A DNA stretch of 64,000 nt. It comes from UBA964 sp031382085. Lineage in GTDB: Bacteria; Pseudomonadota; Gammaproteobacteria; Steroidobacterales; Steroidobacteraceae. The stretch is from positions 62,001 to 126,000 of the forward strand of contig JANMYM010000015.1 of NCBI GenBank assembly GCA_031382085.1, in the 5' to 3' direction. Of the stretch, positions 42,109-50,793 are shown piece after piece. The notes beneath the pieces are model-generated. The model ran no database searches. It saw only the letters and a list, made by a program, of their open reading frames with translations, and was not told the DNA's origin. A program made the translations under genes and the position numbers. Numbering within the stretch: position 1 is the first letter of the stretch; each line of letters starts with the position of its first letter.

Positions 42109-42351
42109 TCAGGATGCTTTGCGGCGCTCAGAGACGTAATCGATAGCCTGCTGGACAGTCGTGATCTTTTCGGCATCTTCATCCGGAATCTCGGTCTCGA
42201 ACTCTTCTTCGAGGGCCATGACCAGTTCGACGGTGTCCAGCGAATCGGCGCCCAAATCGTCTACAAAGGAAGCAGTATTGGTGACCTGCTCAGGCTTGAC
42301 GCCCAATTGTTCGGCCACGATTGCTTTGACTTGCTGTTCAACTGTGCTCAT
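42109..42351 (-). CDS. acpP: Acyl carrier protein
   Basis: 80 residues, acidic, with DDLGADSLDTVELVMALEEEF, in which Ser37 or so of the DSL motif takes the 4'-phosphopantetheine. Standard bacterial AcpP length. The 145-base gap to fabG likely gives acpP its own promoter, as in other bacteria where ACP is needed in excess. Confidence 0.97.
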   Translation of the reverse strand: MSTVEQQVKAIVAEQLGVKPEQVTNTASFVDDLGADSLDTVELVMALEEEFETEIPDEDAEKITTVQQAIDYVSERRKAS

Positions 42352-42496
42352 CGATTTGATGTCCTAAGTGGTACCCCCAAAAGGGCGCGGTATTGTATGG
42401 GATGCCCCGCCCAACCGCTACTCAGGGCGTGTTTATCTCGTCTGAGTCCTTGTTTTTTAAGGGTTTTTACTGTGGTATTTTTGCTACATTGGCTCT
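42352..42496 (-). promoter_or_regulatory. fabG-acpP gap, probable acpP promoter
   Basis: 145 bases with AT-rich runs near 42450-42485 on an otherwise GC-rich strand. On the minus strand a TACAAT-like -10 lies near 42395 but its -35 partner is poor, so the promoter is inferred mostly from the gap size. Confidence 0.35.
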
Positions 42497-43237
42497 TCAG
42501 GCCAGATACATTCCGCCGTTCACATGCAATGTTTGCCCCGTGATATAGGCCGCCTGCGGCGACGCCAGGAACAGTACCGTGGCCGCCACATCTTCGACCG
42601 TGCCCAGGCGGCCCGCTGGAATCTGAGTCAAAAGCTGCTGGCGCTGCTGCTCGTTCAACCCCCGAGTCATATCGGTGTCGATAAAACCCGGCGCCACGGC
42701 ATTGACGGTCACGTTGCGCGAGGCTAGTTCTTTGGCGAGCGACTTGGTGAAGCCGATGATTCCGGCCTTGGCGGCCGCGTAGTTCGTTTGGCCGGCGTTG
42801 CCGGTGACGCCGACCACTGATGTCAGGTTGATGATGCGGCCCCTACGCTCCTTCACCATGCGCCTCACGCAGGCCTTCGACAGCCGGAAGACCGACGACA
42901 GATTGGTATTGATGACAGCGTCCCAGTCCTCCTCCTTCATGCGCATCAGCAAGCCGTCGCGGGTAATCGCGGCGTTGTTGATCAAGACCGTTGGCATACC
43001 CTCAGCTTGCTCAAGGTCCTTGAGAAGCGCGTCAATGCTGGCAGCGTCTGAGACGTCGAGCACGGCGCCGCGACCCTGGAACCCAAACGGCGCCAGCGCC
43101 GTGGTAATGCCTGCCGCCCCTGCCGCGGTGGTGGCAGTGCCGATCACGCGGGCGCCCGCCGCGGACAGTCCGACTGCGATCGCGGCGCCAATGCCGCGCG
43201 ACGCGCCGGTTACCAGAACCAGATCATTTTCAAACAT
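42497..43237 (-). CDS. fabG: 3-oxoacyl-ACP reductase
   Basis: 246 residues, SDR fold. TGASRGIGAAIA cofactor loop near 10, NNAAITRDGLLMRM, catalytic Ser in LTSVVG and Tyr/Lys in YAAAKAGIIGFTKSLAKE near 152-156, VNAVAPGFIDTDM. NADPH-dependent reduction of 3-ketoacyl-ACP. The ATG is preceded by GGAGCTAAC, a binding site containing the CTAAC word that is common in this window. Confidence 0.95.
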   Translation of the reverse strand: MFENDLVLVTGASRGIGAAIAVGLSAAGARVIGTATTAAGAAGITTALAPFGFQGRGAVLDVSDAASIDALLKDLEQAEGMPTVLINNAAITRDGLLMRMKEEDWDAVINTNLSSVFRLSKACVRRMVKERRGRIINLTSVVGVTGNAGQTNYAAAKAGIIGFTKSLAKELASRNVTVNAVAPGFIDTDMTRGLNEQQRQQLLTQIPAGRLGTVEDVAATVLFLASPQAAYITGQTLHVNGGMYLA

Positions 43238-43251
43238 ATTTGTTAGCTCCG

Positions 43252-44184
43252 TCAGCTGGCAAGTGCGGCCGCGAAGGTGGCCGGATCGTCAATGGTCAGG
43301 TAGGCAACATCGGCACGTTTTTCGACCCGCTTGGTCATCGGCGTCAGCACGCGCCCAGGTCCGCATTCGATAAAGCGGGTGGCACCCGCTGCTAACAATG
43401 CACGGACCACGCCGGTCCAGCGTACCGGCTGCGCTGGCTGGCGTGCCAGGCAGTCGCGGATGACTTCCGGATCGGTATGTTCGCCGGCATCGACACCCGA
43501 GATGTAAGCAATCCTCGGGGTCGCAATGGCGACGCTCTGCAGGCGTTCGCGCAAGCGCGCAGCGGCCGGCACCATCAGGCTGCTGTGCGCGGGCACGCTC
43601 ATCGGCAGCATCATGGCGCGCTTCGCGCCGCGCGCTTTGCAGGCCTCGATGGCACGCTGCACCGCGCCGATGTCTCCAGCGATGACGACCTGGCCGGGGG
43701 CATTGAAATTTACCGGTTCCACAACCTTGCCTTGTGCGGCCTCGTGACAGGCTGCCTCGACGTTGGCATCGTCGATACCAAGAATCGCTGCAATCCCGCC
43801 CTCGCCGACGGGCACTGCATCCTGCATGGCACGTCCGCGAAATTGCGTCAGCTGTAGCGCGTCCGCAAATCCCAGGGACTCCGCCGCGACCAGCGCCGAA
43901 TACTCTCCCAGGCTGTGCCCGCTAACATATGCAGGACGCGCGCCGCCACGTTCGCACCAGACGCGCCAGGTCGCGATACCCGCTGCGAGCATGGCTGGCT
44001 GGGTATATTCCGTGCGGTCCAGTTGTTCCTTGGGACCCTGCGTGATCAGGGCCCACAAGTCATAACCCAGCGTTGTACTGGCCTCGTGAAAAGTCTCGGC
44101 AACCTGACTACTGCTGGCACCAAGTTCGGCCAACATGCCGACGGATTGCGATCCTTGCCCTGGAAATATCATCGCCGTCGTCAT
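43252..44184 (-). CDS. fabD: Malonyl-CoA:ACP transacylase
   Basis: 310 residues from the ATG at 44184, where family similarity begins (MIFPGQGSQSVGM); an extension of nine residues upstream is unsupported. Active Ser in SGHSLGEYSALVAAE near 92; the Arg of FRGRAMQ and His of SVPAHSSLM complete the site. Loads malonate onto ACP. First gene of the leftward block in this window, diverging from gspG. Confidence 0.95.
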   Translation of the reverse strand: MTTAMIFPGQGSQSVGMLAELGASSSQVAETFHEASTTLGYDLWALITQGPKEQLDRTEYTQPAMLAAGIATWRVWCERGGARPAYVSGHSLGEYSALVAAESLGFADALQLTQFRGRAMQDAVPVGEGGIAAILGIDDANVEAACHEAAQGKVVEPVNFNAPGQVVIAGDIGAVQRAIEACKARGAKRAMMLPMSVPAHSSLMVPAAARLRERLQSVAIATPRIAYISGVDAGEHTDPEVIRDCLARQPAQPVRWTGVVRALLAAGATRFIECGPGRVLTPMTKRVEKRADVAYLTIDDPATFAAALAS

Positions 44185-44268
44185 GCGCCACCCGTCTGTG
44201 AATTGGCTCACGATTATAGCGGCCCGGGCGCCCCGAAACGCTCATCGTGCGGTGCTATGATCACCCCT
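44185..44268. promoter_or_regulatory. Divergent fabD/gspG intergenic region
   Basis: 84 bases between oppositely facing start codons of a core biosynthetic block and the secretion operon. Promoters for at least the gsp operon must lie here; no boxes are called. Confidence 0.4.
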
Positions 44269-44721
44269 ATGTCGCTTGCAAGCTTGCCCCGGTCGCGTGG
44301 TTTCACGCTGATCGAAATCATGGTGGTCGTGGTAATCATCGGTCTCCTGGCCGCATTCGTCGTGCCTCGCGTTGTCGGTCAGGTGGACCAGGCGCGCATC
44401 GTCAAAGCGCAGGGCGATATCCAGAAAATTGAAGCTGCGCTGGCAATGTACCGGCTCGACACGTCGCGTTACCCGACCACCGATCAGAGTTTGAAAGCCC
44501 TGGTTGTGCAGCCGGAAAATGTGCGCAATTGGCGTCCCGGCGGTTATCTGAGCAAGGCCAGCGTTGATCCCTGGGGCTCGCCGTATCAGTATCGTTCGCC
44601 GGGTCTGGCTGGCGCGGCCGATTACGACATTTATTCCGTGGGCCCGGATGGTGAAGAAGGCACGCCGGAGAAGGATGCCGACAACATCACCAATCACGGC
44701 GTCGAAGCCGCGGCACCTTAG
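44269..44721 (+). CDS. gspG: Type II secretion major pseudopilin GspG
   Basis: 150 residues from ATG 44269. Prepilin leader ending RSRG before FTLIEIMVVVVIIGLLAAFVVPRVVG, the cleavage and methylation site and the hydrophobic helix. The C-terminal GspG hallmarks are present: PTTDQSLKAL, VDPWGSPYQYRSPG, SVGPDGEEGTPEKDADNITN, where acidic residues bind calcium. Forms the pseudopilus shaft. First of eight contiguous gsp genes. Confidence 0.95.
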   Translation: MSLASLPRSRGFTLIEIMVVVVIIGLLAAFVVPRVVGQVDQARIVKAQGDIQKIEAALAMYRLDTSRYPTTDQSLKALVVQPENVRNWRPGGYLSKASVDPWGSPYQYRSPGLAGAADYDIYSVGPDGEEGTPEKDADNITNHGVEAAAP

Positions 44722-44734
44722 GCGCGAACGACCC

Positions 44735-45310
44735 ATGCGTGCAGCGCGCGGCTTCACGCTGATTGAAATCATGGTGGTTGTAGTCATCATGGCCGTGATG
44801 ATCGCCGGCGGCGTGCTGGCACTCGGCCTGGCCGATGGCGGTAACCGGGCCCTGACTCGCACCCGTGAACGCCTGATTGAACTTACCAATTACGCCCGCG
44901 AACGCGCCGAAGTCGAGGGTCGCGACTACGCGCTTGCGGCCGCGCCGCAGGAATGCCAGTTCCTGGCCTGGGATGTGCGCTCCCGGGAGTGGGTTCAGGC
45001 CGACGATGATTTGTTAGGTAAGCCAATGAGCTTGCCGGACGGCCTGCGTTTCAGCGCGCGGGTCGAAGACCGGCCGGTGCTGCTGAAACCCTTGCGCGAC
45101 CCGGATGCGAAGGACGGGCCGCACCCAATCGCCATATTTTATGCCGGTGGCGACATGAACGAGTTTGAGTTGTTGTTGGGCGATGAGTCCCGGGCGGACA
45201 AGCTGATCCTGCGCGCCAACAATGCGCCAAAGGATATCAGCGCCAGCCGTTCGCAATCGATTCCGCAACCGCGCATCGACGTGCTGGTCGACGGTCAACC
45301 GGTGGACTGA
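44735..45310 (+). CDS. gspH: Type II secretion pseudopilin GspH
   Basis: 191 residues. Short leader MRAARG then FTLIEIMVVVVIMAVMIAGGVLALGLADG. The remaining GspH-type domain is small with beta strands. Minor pseudopilin, believed to sit near the tip below GspG. 13 bases after gspG. Confidence 0.9.
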   Translation: MRAARGFTLIEIMVVVVIMAVMIAGGVLALGLADGGNRALTRTRERLIELTNYARERAEVEGRDYALAAAPQECQFLAWDVRSREWVQADDDLLGKPMSLPDGLRFSARVEDRPVLLKPLRDPDAKDGPHPIAIFYAGGDMNEFELLLGDESRADKLILRANNAPKDISASRSQSIPQPRIDVLVDGQPVD

Positions 45311-45314
45311 CAGC

Positions 45315-45818
45315 ATGGGACGCGCACGCGGTTTCACTTTGATCGAGGTCCTGGTCGCGCTGATCATCGTTGCGCTGGCCGCCGCAGCCTCGATGGAAGC
45401 CGTGTCCGGCGCGGCGGATACAGTAGCTGTGCTGCGCGAACGCAGCTTTGCGCAGTGGATTGCGCTGAATCGAATTACCGAACAGCGTGTCGCGGCAACG
45501 CCAGCGTCTGATGGTGCAAGCGAAGGCGTGGTGGAGTTTGCCGGCCGGCGCTGGGAATGGCGTCAGAATATCGAACCACTGGCGTTAGCCGGCCTGCGCC
45601 GCATCGACGTCAGCGTGCGCCTGGCGCCGGAAGCGGGCGCGGCAGGCACGGTGGACAGCGCCGGCAAGAACTACCTGGTCACCGCGACCAGCGTGTTAGG
45701 TACGGCGGTTGCCGTGCCGCGCGGCGACACGCCTGACTGGGAGCCGGTCGGCGGCCCGCCCGGCCAAGGCAATCCAAATGCGCCTCTTGCGCCCACGCCA
45801 CCCGCCACCGGAACCTGA
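45315..45818 (+). CDS. gspI: Type II secretion pseudopilin GspI
   Basis: 167 residues. Leader MGRARG then FTLIEVLVALIIVALAAAASMEA, followed by a GspI-type body with WIALNRITEQR. The C-terminal tail is Pro/Gly/Ala-rich and longer than usual. Tip-complex minor pseudopilin with J and K. Starts 4 bases after gspH. Confidence 0.9.
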   Translation: MGRARGFTLIEVLVALIIVALAAAASMEAVSGAADTVAVLRERSFAQWIALNRITEQRVAATPASDGASEGVVEFAGRRWEWRQNIEPLALAGLRRIDVSVRLAPEAGAAGTVDSAGKNYLVTATSVLGTAVAVPRGDTPDWEPVGGPPGQGNPNAPLAPTPPATGT

Positions 45819-45831
45819 TGGTCCCTTGCCA

Positions 45832-46449
45832 GTGATCACTCACAAATTGCGCGGCTTCACGCTGATCGAGATCCTAGTCGCGATCTTCGTGTTCGCAATC
45901 ATGTTCGCGATCGGTTATGGCGCGGTCAGTGCAGCGGCGCAGCACAAGGCAGGCATAGCGAGCGCCGAAACCCGCCTACGCGATATACAAAACACCATGC
46001 GCTGGCTCAGCCTGGATTTCACGCAGTTGGTGTCGCGGCCGGTACGCGACTTGCCCGGCTCCGGCGAAGAGGCCGCGCTGCGCATCGATCCACGTAACAA
46101 TGTGCTGGCGAACCTGACGCGCGGTGGCTGGCGCAACAGCGCCGGTATCGCGCGCAGCAGTCTGCAGCGAGTGCAGTACCAGTTAGATGACGGCCAGCTG
46201 GTGCGTCTGGAATGGCCGGCGTTAGATGCTGCGCAGAGTGCGATACCGCGTCGACGCGCGTTGCTGGGAAGTGTTCGCAGCGTCAAAGTGCGCGCGATGA
46301 ACATGGGGCGGCAGTGGAACGACAGCTGGCCACCCGCCGCGGTCCCGGCGAACTCGGCAAATCTGCGGCTGCGCCCGCTGGCGGTAGAGATAATCCTGGA
46401 AACCGGGGATTTTGGCACCTTGCGACGCGTCATTGAGGTGCCGGGATGA
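45832..46449 (+). CDS. gspJ: Type II secretion pseudopilin GspJ
   Basis: 205 residues from a GTG at 45832; TTG at 45826 is the other choice, and an ATG 54 bases upstream lies inside gspI and would give an overlong leader. Leader ends LRG before FTLIEILVAIFVFAIMFAIGYGAVSAAA. Body with the LRDIQNTMRWLSLDFTQL helix and GSVRSVKVRAM strands typical of GspJ. Overlaps gspK by 4 bases (ATGA). Confidence 0.9.
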   Translation: MITHKLRGFTLIEILVAIFVFAIMFAIGYGAVSAAAQHKAGIASAETRLRDIQNTMRWLSLDFTQLVSRPVRDLPGSGEEAALRIDPRNNVLANLTRGGWRNSAGIARSSLQRVQYQLDDGQLVRLEWPALDAAQSAIPRRRALLGSVRSVKVRAMNMGRQWNDSWPPAAVPANSANLRLRPLAVEIILETGDFGTLRRVIEVPG

Positions 46450-47384
46450 GGCGCGAGCGCGGCGTCGCGTTGTTAGCGGCGATCGTAATATTTGCAATCG
46501 CGGCCGCGATTGCCGTCGGCATCCAGTTTCGCAGCGCACTGGCGCTGCGCCGTGCGGCGGGGAATGCAGCACTGGATGAGGCATTTCAGGCGCAGGCCGG
46601 CGCAGAAGCAGTTGCCGCCTGGGCGTTGGCGGACGACAAGAATCAAACCGATGACTGGTCCGAGTCCTGGCACCAGCTGCAGGGTCCGATGGAACTGGTC
46701 GACGGTGTTAGCATTGCCGGCCAGATCACGGACCTCGACGGTCGCTTCAATTTGAACAGCCTGGTGGACGATCAGGGTGCAAAGGACCCGGTTGCTGTGG
46801 AAATCTTCAGGCGCCTGCTGAGGACACTCGACATCCCGGAACAAAAGGCTGACCTGGTCGTCGACTACGTCGACTCGGACCAGCAGACCGAGCCCAATGG
46901 CGCGGAAGATAGTTTCTATACGTCGCAGCAGCCATCAAATCGGCCGCCTAACCGGCCCATGTTGCAGGTATCCGAGTTGCTGGCCATTGCGCAGATCGGC
47001 GTGGAGATTTACCTGCGCCTCGCGCCACATGTCACGGCCCTGCCACGTGACCGGCGCGAAATCAATCTATGCACCGCCAGCGGCGTGCTGTTGGATGCTC
47101 TAGTCGATCAGCGGCTATGGTCGGCAAATGCCAGTACGCTGGATGCCCAGAGAAAGTCGGGCTGCTATCCGAATGTCACCCAGTTTGAACAGCTTTTCAG
47201 CGCCAACCCCGCCGAGTACCAGAAGCTCAAGAATCGGGTCAAGGTGCAATCTAACTTCTTCGAATTGCGCAGCTTGGTTACAATCGGCACTCAACCTTTC
47301 GACCTGCAAAGCTATTTGATGCGCACCACAGGCGCTACCGGAAAGCCCGAGGTGCGGGTGTTAACACGGACCATGGCAGAATGA
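46446..47384 (+). CDS. gspK: Type II secretion pseudopilin GspK
   Basis: 312 residues, the large minor pseudopilin. Leader MRRERG then VALLAAIVIFAIAAAIAVG; note Val, not Phe, follows the cleavage site, as is common for GspK, and the Glu5 of other pseudopilins is absent, as expected. The DLDGRFNLNSLVDDQG and VVDYVDSDQQTEPNGAEDSFY segments are typical, the latter acidic for calcium. Overlaps gspL (ATGA). Confidence 0.93.
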   Translation: MRRERGVALLAAIVIFAIAAAIAVGIQFRSALALRRAAGNAALDEAFQAQAGAEAVAAWALADDKNQTDDWSESWHQLQGPMELVDGVSIAGQITDLDGRFNLNSLVDDQGAKDPVAVEIFRRLLRTLDIPEQKADLVVDYVDSDQQTEPNGAEDSFYTSQQPSNRPPNRPMLQVSELLAIAQIGVEIYLRLAPHVTALPRDRREINLCTASGVLLDALVDQRLWSANASTLDAQRKSGCYPNVTQFEQLFSANPAEYQKLKNRVKVQSNFFELRSLVTIGTQPFDLQSYLMRTTGATGKPEVRVLTRTMAE

Positions 47385-48622
47385 ACCGTTATTTGTTAGT
47401 CAGACTGTCGCGTGACGCGGGTGGCGAGCTTGCGGCCAGCTGGTTGGGTTGCGACGCGCGCGGCGCGGTCACCGCGCCGCCGCTGGTGGGCTCGCTTGCT
47501 GAAGCTGCAGTCTTGGCGGCCAACGCCGAAGTCATTGTGCTGGTACCTTCCGACGACGTTGTCAACCTGTACGCCGATCTGCCGGCGCGCACCACAGGTC
47601 GCTGGCAGTTGGCCGTGCCTTATGCGATCGAGGAACAGCTGGCGGACAACATCGAGGACATGCATGTTGCGGTCGGGGACCGGCCGGCGGATGGCAGTCG
47701 CGTGCCCGTTAGCGTAATCGCGCGCGACCGGCTGCATCAATACCTCGCGGCGCTCGAGGCCGCCGGTATCCGCGCCGCCGCCCTGTATCCGGAATCTGCG
47801 CTGATGCCTGCCAACCCGGGGCAGATTGTTGGTTTGTTGTTAGGTGACTCGGTGCTGGTGCGCCTGCAGGACGGCACGCATTGCACCGTGCCCGCCGATC
47901 CGCTGGGCGCCGCATTTGATATCGCCTGCGGCGGCGATCCGGCACATCGCTCGCTGTTGCTGTATGCGGCGCCGGCCGAGTGGCAGTCCCGAAGCAACCA
48001 GGTCGACGCCTTGCGCGAGCGTTTCGTCACCGTGAAGGTGCAGTTGCTGGCGCAAGGACCCCTGCCCCTGTTTGCACAACAATTGTCGCAGCTGCGGCCC
48101 ATCAATCTGCTGCAGGGCGACTATCCTTCGACCGCCAATACGGGCGCGGGCTGGCGGGAATGGCGGATCGCGGCCGTGCTGGCACTGGTTCTGTTAGGCC
48201 TGTTTGCCGGTAGTCAATGGTTGAAATGGTCGCGACTGCGAACCGCCGAGCGCCAGGTGGATGCGAGCCTTACTGAACTTGGCCGCAGCCTGTTAGCCGA
48301 CGCGGCGCCCGCCGACCCTGCCCTGCTGCGCAAGGCGGTCATGAGCCGTCTCAGCGGCGCCGGCGCCGGGGATGATGTCGCGCTGGCGCTGATGACGGCG
48401 CTTGCCAATGCCCGCAGCGCAGCGCCGCAGGCGCGGATCGAATCGTTGCGGTTTCAGAACGGCGCGCTCGAAATCAAGGTCCGCGCCGACAACGCTGACA
48501 GCCTGGAGCGCATCAACACGCAACTGCGCGCCGGCGGCTTGCAGGCCGAACTGCTAAGCGGCGCGGCCGCGGACTCCGGTTACCATGGCCAGATCCGCAT
48601 CCGCCGCGGTGGTGCGTCATGA
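47381..48622 (+). CDS. gspL: Type II secretion inner-membrane protein GspL
   Basis: 413 residues. An actin-like cytoplasmic part about 1-250, which contacts the GspE ATPase; one membrane helix WREWRIAAVLALVLLGLF near 257-280; then a ferredoxin-like periplasmic domain about 330-413. Overlaps gspM (ATGA). Confidence 0.9.
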   Translation: MNRYLLVRLSRDAGGELAASWLGCDARGAVTAPPLVGSLAEAAVLAANAEVIVLVPSDDVVNLYADLPARTTGRWQLAVPYAIEEQLADNIEDMHVAVGDRPADGSRVPVSVIARDRLHQYLAALEAAGIRAAALYPESALMPANPGQIVGLLLGDSVLVRLQDGTHCTVPADPLGAAFDIACGGDPAHRSLLLYAAPAEWQSRSNQVDALRERFVTVKVQLLAQGPLPLFAQQLSQLRPINLLQGDYPSTANTGAGWREWRIAAVLALVLLGLFAGSQWLKWSRLRTAERQVDASLTELGRSLLADAAPADPALLRKAVMSRLSGAGAGDDVALALMTALANARSAAPQARIESLRFQNGALEIKVRADNADSLERINTQLRAGGLQAELLSGAAADSGYHGQIRIRRGGAS

Positions 48623-49101
48623 TGGCCTGGTGGCGTAGTCGCGAACCGCGCGAGCAGATTTTCCTGGGCCTGGGGGGCGCCATTGCAGCGTTGATTTTGT
48701 TGTTTGCGCTGTTAGCTCCGTTGTATGCGCGCCTGAGCGCCGCAGAACAGCGACTGGCGCGCAAGCAGGATGACCTGCGCTGGCTGCAGGCCTCCGCGCC
48801 GCAGGTGATGGCGGCCGGTCCGGGACTGGCGGCGGGGCCCGCAACCCCGGAGAACGCGCTGGTAATTGTCGATCGGGTTGCGCGCGAATCCGGTCTCGGC
48901 AATTCCGTCAGCCAGGTGCAGCCCACAGGGTCCGGCCAGTTGCAGGCCAGTCTCAAGGATGCGGCGTTCGATAATATCGTTGCCTGGCTGGCGCGACTGC
49001 GTCAGCAGCACGGCATCAGCATCGTCGGCCTCTCCGTTATTCCGAGCTCGACACCCGGTGTCGTGAACGCGTCCGTGCAAATGAAAGTTGCTGGCCGTTA
49101 A
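48619..49101 (+). CDS. gspM: Type II secretion protein GspM
   Basis: 160 residues. Membrane helix about 15-35 after SREPREQIFLGLGG, a coiled-coil helix AEQRLARKQDDLRWLQA, then a small periplasmic ferredoxin-like domain with NIVAWLARLRQQHGI. Partner of GspL in the inner-membrane platform. Confidence 0.88.
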   Translation: MMAWWRSREPREQIFLGLGGAIAALILLFALLAPLYARLSAAEQRLARKQDDLRWLQASAPQVMAAGPGLAAGPATPENALVIVDRVARESGLGNSVSQVQPTGSGQLQASLKDAAFDNIVAWLARLRQQHGISIVGLSVIPSSTPGVVNASVQMKVAGR

Positions 49102-49107
49102 TATCTG

Positions 49108-49863
49108 ATGCGCTGGCGCGCGATTCTCATTCTCGGCATTTTGTTCCTGGGCGTGGTGATTGCGCGCTGGCCGGCCAGCGCGCTCGCGCGACAACTGCCC
49201 CCGCTCCTGGCCTGCCTGGAGACGCGCGGCACATTGTGGCGCGGCGCCTGCGACAACACGACGGTCGGCGGCATAGCCCTTGGCCAGCTGAGCTGGCAGT
49301 TGAAGTTCTGGCCCTTGCTAACAGGCCGGGTTGCCGCGAACCTGCAGTTGCGTGGTACGGGCGTGAGCCTGGATACCGAGCTGGTCGCGCGCCGCGACAA
49401 GAGCCTGCAACTGCGCACGCTCCAGGGAGATGCGCAGCTGGCCACACTCGCGCCGATCCTGCGCGTCAGCGGCGTCAGGGTTCCGGATGGGTTCGGCGGC
49501 GCGGCGCGGGCCCGGGTGCAGGAACTGCGTGTGGCTGCAAACGGTCGAATTGCGCTGGTTCGCGGCACCCTGGAGGTCGACAATCTGACCCAGGCCGTTG
49601 CACCGACGGCTCTGGGCTCCTGGCTGCTCAGTTTTGACGGCGCGCTGAGCGCGGAAAACGATCCGATCGGTAGTCTGGTCGATCGCGGCGGACCGTTTGA
49701 TTTCCGCGGCACGTTGCGCCTGACATCGGCGCCCGGCTATGTATTGCAGGGCGCGCTCGCGCCACGCGCCGGCGTGCCGCCGGACGTGGTCAACGCGCTG
49801 CGTTACATGGGTGGCGCGGATGCCGCGGGCCGCAGACCATTCGGGATCGAAGGTAACTTCTAA
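49108..49863 (+). CDS. gspN: Type II secretion protein GspN
   Basis: 251 residues. Hydrophobic N-terminal anchor ILILGILFLGVVIARWPASAL, then a beta-rich periplasmic body with ETRGTLWRGACDN and LAPILRVSGV. GspN is not essential in many systems and its exact role is unsettled. The stop overlaps the end of the convergent pseudogene at 49860. Confidence 0.85.
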   Translation: MRWRAILILGILFLGVVIARWPASALARQLPPLLACLETRGTLWRGACDNTTVGGIALGQLSWQLKFWPLLTGRVAANLQLRGTGVSLDTELVARRDKSLQLRTLQGDAQLATLAPILRVSGVRVPDGFGGAARARVQELRVAANGRIALVRGTLEVDNLTQAVAPTALGSWLLSFDGALSAENDPIGSLVDRGGPFDFRGTLRLTSAPGYVLQGALAPRAGVPPDVVNALRYMGGADAAGRRPFGIEGNF

Positions 49864-50068
49864 TCGCAACCACGTGCGCTACCTGGCGTCGCCGTGTCGC
49901 GCCCCGCCAGCGCGTAAACCACGTAGTTTTCGGGTAACAGCACCAGGCCCGGGCCGGAAGCGCCGTTAGACATTGACGAACTCGTGAAGCGTGGCGCGTT
50001 GATGGGCCGGCCCCGGTGACCAGCAGCGTAGCCGGCAGCGACTGCAGCAACAGCCGCCGGGAGATCAT
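49860..50068 (-). pseudogene. Short exported peptide gene, frameshifted
   Basis: The ATG at 50068 overlaps the pirin stop (ATGA) and codes for a signal peptide (MISRRLLLQSLPATLLVTGAG). After that the natural continuation (PINAPRFTSSSMSNGASG, then GLVLLPENYVVYALAG, stop at 49860) is in another frame, with the break near 50000-50010. The mature peptide would have been about 45 residues. Either a real disruption or a base error in the sequence. No family known. Confidence 0.45.
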
Positions 50069-50793
50069 GGTAGTTCGTTAGGCCTGAGATCGAAGAGCAG
50101 GACCTCCGCGCCACGGCCGCGCGACAGATACAACCGTTGCTCGCGTCGCAATCGTGCGCCGTCGCCGGTTTGCAGCAGCTCATCATTGACCGCGATCTCG
50201 CCTCTGGCCACATGCACGTAGCCGAATCGATCTGGCGCCAACCTCAGTTCGGCCGATTCCGCGCCGTCGAAAAGGCCCGAATACACCCGCGTGTCCTGAT
50301 AAACCGAGAGCGAGCCGTCGGCGCCATCGGGCGAAATGACCAGTCGCAGCCGGCCGCGTTTCTCAGCATCGGGAAACTGCTTCTGTTGATAGCGCGGCGC
50401 CACGCCCTTCTTATCTGGCACGACCCAGATCTGCAGGAAGTGCACGAGTTCCTGTTGTGAGGCGTTGAATTCACTGTGCGTGATTCCCGTGCCGGCACTC
50501 ATCATCTGCACTTCGCCGGGATAGATCGTCGAGCCCGTGCCCATCGAATCGCGGTGCGCAAGCGCGCCCTCCAGGATGAAGGAAAAGATTTCCATGTCCC
50601 GATGCGGGTGCGTGCCAAATCCCTGGCCTGGTTCAACCCGGTCGTCGTTGATCACGAGCAGGTCCGAAAACCCCATTTGTTTTGGATCGCGATACTGGCC
50701 GAAAGAAAACGTATGGCGCGAGTGCAACCAGCCGAACTCGGCGCTGCCGCGCTCAGACGCTCTGCGAATTTCCATTTCAGTCAAGCTCCTCAT
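50065..50793 (-). CDS. Pirin family protein
   Basis: 242 residues, two cupin barrels. The iron ligand motif GFGTHPHRDMEIFSFILEGALAHRDSMG near 58-85 and the later GTGITHSEFN are kept (three His and a Glu). Related to YhhW quercetin 2,3-dioxygenase-like pirins; in bacteria it may act as an oxidative sensor. ATG overlaps the AddA-like stop (ATGA), so it is in the same message. Confidence 0.92.
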   Translation of the reverse strand: MRSLTEMEIRRASERGSAEFGWLHSRHTFSFGQYRDPKQMGFSDLLVINDDRVEPGQGFGTHPHRDMEIFSFILEGALAHRDSMGTGSTIYPGEVQMMSAGTGITHSEFNASQQELVHFLQIWVVPDKKGVAPRYQQKQFPDAEKRGRLRLVISPDGADGSLSVYQDTRVYSGLFDGAESAELRLAPDRFGYVHVARGEIAVNDELLQTGDGARLRREQRLYLSRGRGAEVLLFDLRPNELP

